From assembly GCA_033875255.1 (NCBI GenBank), contig JAWZSN010000001.1:186001-250000 (forward strand): a stretch of DNA of 64,000 nucleotides, given 5' to 3'. Position numbers and translations under genes: made by a program. This stretch comes from Marinimicrococcus sp033875255. GTDB taxonomy: Bacteria > Pseudomonadota > Alphaproteobacteria > Geminicoccales > Geminicoccaceae. The notes below the pieces were generated by a model. It searched no databases, was not told the origin of the DNA, and saw only the letters and a list, made by a program, of their open reading frames with translations. Below are positions 62,582 to 64,000 of this stretch, in pieces (the first letter of the stretch is position 1; each line of letters starts with the position of its first letter).

Positions 62582-63532
62582 ATGAGAATGCTTCTTGTAG
62601 GTGTTTCCCTGCTGGCCATGTCGCTCCCGGTCGCGGCGTATGCCCAGCAGTCCTCCCCGTCCGGTGGCGCCAGTTCCCAGATGGAGAGCGACGCCAGCTA
62701 CATGGTGTTCTTCGCCTTCGACAAGGCGACGCTGACCGACGAAGCGCGTCAGACCATCGGCGATGCGGCCGACGCCTATCGGCGCACCGGCGCGGCGCGG
62801 CTTCGCGTCGTCGGCCATACTGACACCGTGGGCACCTCTTCTTACAACATGGACCTCTCGCAGCGCCGGGCCGATGCAGTGGCGCGCGAGCTCGAGAGGC
62901 AGGGCGTGCCCGCCCAGGACATTGCCATGACCGGCGTGGGCGAGCAGGACCTCCTGGTGCCTACCGCGGACGGCGTCCGCGAGCGCCAGAACCGCCGGGT
63001 CGAGATCATGATGCCGGCAGCACCGCCCCCGGCTCCGGTGGCGGCAGCACCGGCCGCCCCCCAGCCGATGCCTCCCGAGGAGCCCCAGGGCCGCTACGGG
63101 TTCTCGCTAGCGCCTCTCTACGGCCACAATTTCCGCGAGACCGACGAGGGCGACGACGGCACCGAGAACGACCTCGCCGGCATCGAGCTCGGCTTCATGG
63201 CGCTGCCGGGCTATCTGGGCGGCGTATCCCTGAAACAGGGCGTCTTGTGGAGCTTCAACGGCGAGGATGACGGGCTTACCGGGCGCACCGTGGCCAGCGT
63301 CGATTTCGCCCCCGATCTCGGCATGTTCCAGCCCGTCTTCAGCATCAATGTCGGCGGCGTGTACGGCAAGGGCGTCCAGGACGGCTTCGTGGCCGGTCCG
63401 GAGATCGGCCTCGGCTTCAACATCGCCGGGCTGACGCTGCGCCCGAAGATCGCCTACGACTACCAGTTCCGCAACCCGAACTGGGACGAGGGCATCTTGT
63501 GGGGCGGTCTCGACCTCGGCCTGCGGTTCTGA
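62582..63532 (+). CDS. OmpA-domain protein with N-terminal peptidoglycan-binding and C-terminal putative beta-barrel
   Basis: 316 residues. Signal peptide to about residue 21 (AAYAQ). The OmpA-like peptidoglycan-binding domain comes first, residues 38-145: FFAFDKATLTDEA, GHTDTVGTSSYNMDLSQRRADAV with the D and R that bind meso-diaminopimelate, and ERQNRRVEI. A Pro/Ala linker (146-168) leads to a C-terminal region of alternating hydrophobic/aromatic strands ending in LGLRF, the terminal Phe typical of outer-membrane barrels. Classical OmpA has barrel first, so the order is reversed. Stands alone, 180 bases from the GNAT gene. Confidence 0.82.
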   Translation: MRMLLVGVSLLAMSLPVAAYAQQSSPSGGASSQMESDASYMVFFAFDKATLTDEARQTIGDAADAYRRTGAARLRVVGHTDTVGTSSYNMDLSQRRADAVARELERQGVPAQDIAMTGVGEQDLLVPTADGVRERQNRRVEIMMPAAPPPAPVAAAPAAPQPMPPEEPQGRYGFSLAPLYGHNFRETDEGDDGTENDLAGIELGFMALPGYLGGVSLKQGVLWSFNGEDDGLTGRTVASVDFAPDLGMFQPVFSINVGGVYGKGVQDGFVAGPEIGLGFNIAGLTLRPKIAYDYQFRNPNWDEGILWGGLDLGLRF

Positions 63533-63545
63533 GCCCCGGCCGCTC

Positions 63546-64000
63546 CTAGTCGGGTCCGGAAGGCGCCCGGTCGGCCACCAGCTCGGCCACCACGGCGTCT
63601 TCCGATCCGCCCCGGGCGCGCAGCCCGGCAACGATACCGGCGCGATCGGCGGACGAGCGGTTCTGGCTCATCTTGAGCTTGGCTTCGAGCTGCAGCACCG
63701 TCATCCGCAGCCCCACGATGCCGCGCACCATCGCCTGGCGGAACTTCTCGGGCTGGCTCGCGAAGGTCCAACGCGGCTCGTAGCGCCGGGTCAGCGCGAG
63801 GAGGAGCCCCTCCAGCGCCTCGGGTGCCTCGACGGTCTCCACCCGGACGACAGCCTCCGCCGCAACGTAGTTCCAGGTCGGCACCGCGGGCCCGGCGGCG
63901 TACCAGTCCGGCGAGACATGCGCGTGCGGCCCGGTGAAGACTGCCAGCGCCTCGGCGCCGTCCAGGTGCTGCCAGTGCGGGTTGGCGCGCGCCACATGCC
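63546..64000 (-). CDS. FMN-binding negative transcriptional regulator (PaiB family), partial
   Basis: The C-terminal 150 or so residues of a protein that continues past the right edge. It begins in mid-protein with GHVARANPHWQ, the PaiB flavin-binding motif, followed by WNYVAAEAVVRVE, and ends with the family's PEKFRQAMVRGIVGLRMTVLQLEAKLKMSQNRS block. PaiB proteins bind FMN and repress protease or polyamine genes; here the target is unknown. Convergent with the OmpA-domain gene, 13 bases apart. Confidence 0.9.
   Translation of the reverse strand, partial: HVARANPHWQHLDGAEALAVFTGPHAHVSPDWYAAGPAVPTWNYVAAEAVVRVETVEAPEALEGLLLALTRRYEPRWTFASQPEKFRQAMVRGIVGLRMTVLQLEAKLKMSQNRSSADRAGIVAGLRARGGSEDAVVAELVADRAPSGPD

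Overview
The window is high-GC, gene-dense DNA with almost no operon-internal spacing. It carries a mitochondrial-type 14-gene complex I operon, an A1-type haem-copper oxidase with CuA subunit II, and the alphaproteobacterial chains nuo-birA-coaX-rnj-mce-DUF1467 and rlpA-dacC-tmk-holB-metG-tatD-MBL. Together these point to an aerobic alphaproteobacterium, probably Rhodospirillales-like. No genus can be named from sequence alone. I see no rRNA, IS element, prophage or CRISPR array.

Layout. 1-3410 (minus): terminal oxidase operon, subunit II, I, III and a second subunit III-type gene cut by the window edge. 3836-7530: DUF2189 membrane protein, animal-type haem peroxidase, AEC-family carrier. 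7625-12044: amidase plus a TAXI-type TRAP transporter (binding protein and fused permease). 12419-14789: PAP2-type membrane enzyme in a lower-GC patch, an orphan Flp pilin and dusA. 15034-23743 (minus): a seven-gene operon with a complete peptide-type ABC importer and two amidohydrolases. 24212-27761 (minus): rraA-dctP-dctQ-dctM, divergent from a LacI regulator across two operator-like palindromes. 28903-34544: msrB, maiA, a Ldh2-family dehydrogenase, an LhgO-like FAD oxidoreductase, an SLC10/bile-acid-symporter-like protein and a divergent LysR gene. 34481-34778: divergent tRNA-Val(TAC) and tRNA-Asp(GTC). 34958-49192: nuoA-N. 49189-53200: birA, coaX, rnj, mce, DUF1467. 53240-53417: a likely structured RNA with its own terminator. 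53503-57607: small secreted protein, lytic transglycosylase, RlpA, DacC, Tmk. 57604-62401: holB, metG, tatD, PhnP-like MBL, GNAT. 62582-64000: OmpA-domain protein with reversed domain order, then a truncated PaiB-like protein.

How it fits together. The core is energy metabolism (complex I feeding the chain, an oxidase ending it) and housekeeping (tRNAs, dihydrouridine synthase, Met-tRNA synthetase, replication clamp-loader subunit, RNase J, cofactor genes, peptidoglycan remodelling). Between these blocks sit three scavenging modules, each pairing an importer with a hydrolase or aldolase-like enzyme: TAXI-TRAP with amidase, ABC with two amidohydrolases, and DctPQM with RraA. This suggests a heterotroph that takes up amides, N-substituted compounds and organic acids; the substrates are inference only.

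Most worth checking are the folded intergenic RNA candidate at 53240-53417, the reversed-order OmpA protein, the tmk gene that appears to need a CTG start, the LysR reading frame ending inside a tRNA gene, and the helically phased LacI operator pair. I did not find a convincing new multi-gene defence or biosynthetic system.
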